Shown one piece after another: positions 63,652-64,000 of a DNA stretch of 64,000 nt. How positions within the stretch are numbered: position 1 is the stretch's first letter; each line of letters begins with the position of its first letter. Source of the DNA: Acidobacteriota bacterium (GTDB lineage Bacteria > Acidobacteriota > Blastocatellia > RBC074); the NCBI GenBank assembly GCA_016196035.1, contig JACPYM010000117.1, forward strand, positions 142,769 to 206,768, written 5' to 3'. Below the pieces are notes generated by a model that was not told the DNA's origin, did no database searches, and saw only the letters and a list, made by a program, of their open reading frames with translations. The position numbers were made by a program, and so were the translations under genes.

Positions 63652-64000
63652 TCAGCGACGCGAAACCATCCGTAAGGTAGGATCGCCGAGGAGGAGGTAG
63701 GTGTTGCGCACATCCGTTTCGCTCACTGCCCCGCGCGCCAGTTGCAGCGCTTCGCCCAGCGTCATCCCCTTCCCGAACAAATACCGGTACAGCAACTGGT
63801 TGAACGCCTGTTGCGGGCCTGGCGCATTGAGCGCGCTCGACGCAATCACCGCCACCGCCCCGCCTGCGGTGTCGAGCAGCACCGCTTCGCCCAAACTTGA
63901 CTGTTGCGGGTCGGGGAAATAGCCGTTCAGACACGTCGTCAGCACGAACAGGCCCGGCGTCGCGTTCGTCAGCGCGGCCGCATCCTGGGCGCGCAACAAC
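63652..64000 (-). CDS. Second C25 (gingipain-type) peptidase, C-terminus only
   Basis: The frame runs off the right edge. The last 116 codons read LLRAQDAAALTNATPGLFVL, TTCLNGYFPDPQQSSLGEAV and end NTYLLLGDPTLRMVSRR. This matches the C-terminal C25 domain of the gene at 56817 closely, with the same TTCLNGYF catalytic Cys and the GDP-T end. The His-bearing part lies outside the window. A tandem paralogue. Confidence 0.86.
   Translation of the reverse strand, partial: LLRAQDAAALTNATPGLFVLTTCLNGYFPDPQQSSLGEAVLLDTAGGAVAVIASSALNAPGPQQAFNQLLYRYLFGKGMTLGEALQLARGAVSETDVRNTYLLLGDPTLRMVSRR

Overview
The window looks like a chromosomal segment of a GC-rich Gram-negative bacterium. Acidobacteriota, perhaps Blastocatellia, is my best guess. 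This is an inference from several features: a very large kinase with TolB-like and TPR modules beside an ECF sigma factor of the type common in that phylum, the remnant of an ADOP/MacB-like permease, a multi-domain C25 peptidase with SdrD-B modules, outer-membrane export genes (Wza-type, Mla-type), and many dispersed palindromic repeats. No rRNA, tRNA or CRISPR array was seen.

Layout. 1-30.4 kb is mostly housekeeping: the start of a HAD phosphatase (edge), an LCAT-like lipase, rpsO-pnp, a GNAT acetyltransferase, carA, a YIP1/TPR membrane protein, lepB, a YggX-like protein, a dead IS1-family element beside an ADOP permease remnant, a UshA-like 5'-nucleotidase, a CCA-adding enzyme, gatA and gatC, a DUF721 protein, a phosphoesterase-tetrahaem cytochrome fusion, maf, ribA, a GT-C-like membrane protein, priA, an EVE-HNH candidate restriction enzyme, and a REP-associated (RAYT) transposase flanked by palindromes. 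30.6-39.2 kb is signalling and transport: a 1422-residue Ser/Thr kinase with its ECF sigma factor, a MerR regulator, small secreted and membrane proteins, and an ABC ATPase. 39.9-47.7 kb is an exopolysaccharide operon: Wzz/GNVR protein, ExeA-like ATPase, CpsD-like ATPase, sugar-phosphate transferase, Wza-like exporter and a Ycf48-like beta-propeller. 47.8-49.9 kb holds kynA-kynU. 50-55.6 kb is a minus-strand run: PRC-barrel protein, two small membrane proteins, mlaE-mlaF-mlaD(OmpA fusion), a 50-residue protein, a metallothionein and a DUF2188-like protein. 56-64 kb holds msrB and two tandem C25 (gingipain-type) peptidases, the second cut by the window end.

The most striking signal is the density and placement of palindromic elements. 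At least eight families are visible. Two elements sit in frame inside coding sequences: 243 bp in the Ycf48-like gene and 102 bp in the kinase, both multiples of three. A 179-bp MITE-like element with inverted ends and a hairpin core of up to 33 bp occurs twice with the same length, and a shorter relative is present. Several elements abut the Shine-Dalgarno sequence of a downstream gene. Heptamer repeats supply gene ends, including the C-terminus of Maf. Other points of interest are the EVE-HNH protein, the MCE-OmpA fusion, the phosphoesterase-cytochrome fusion, the RGG-like tail on PNPase, and an exact 124-bp tandem duplication of the carA 3' end.
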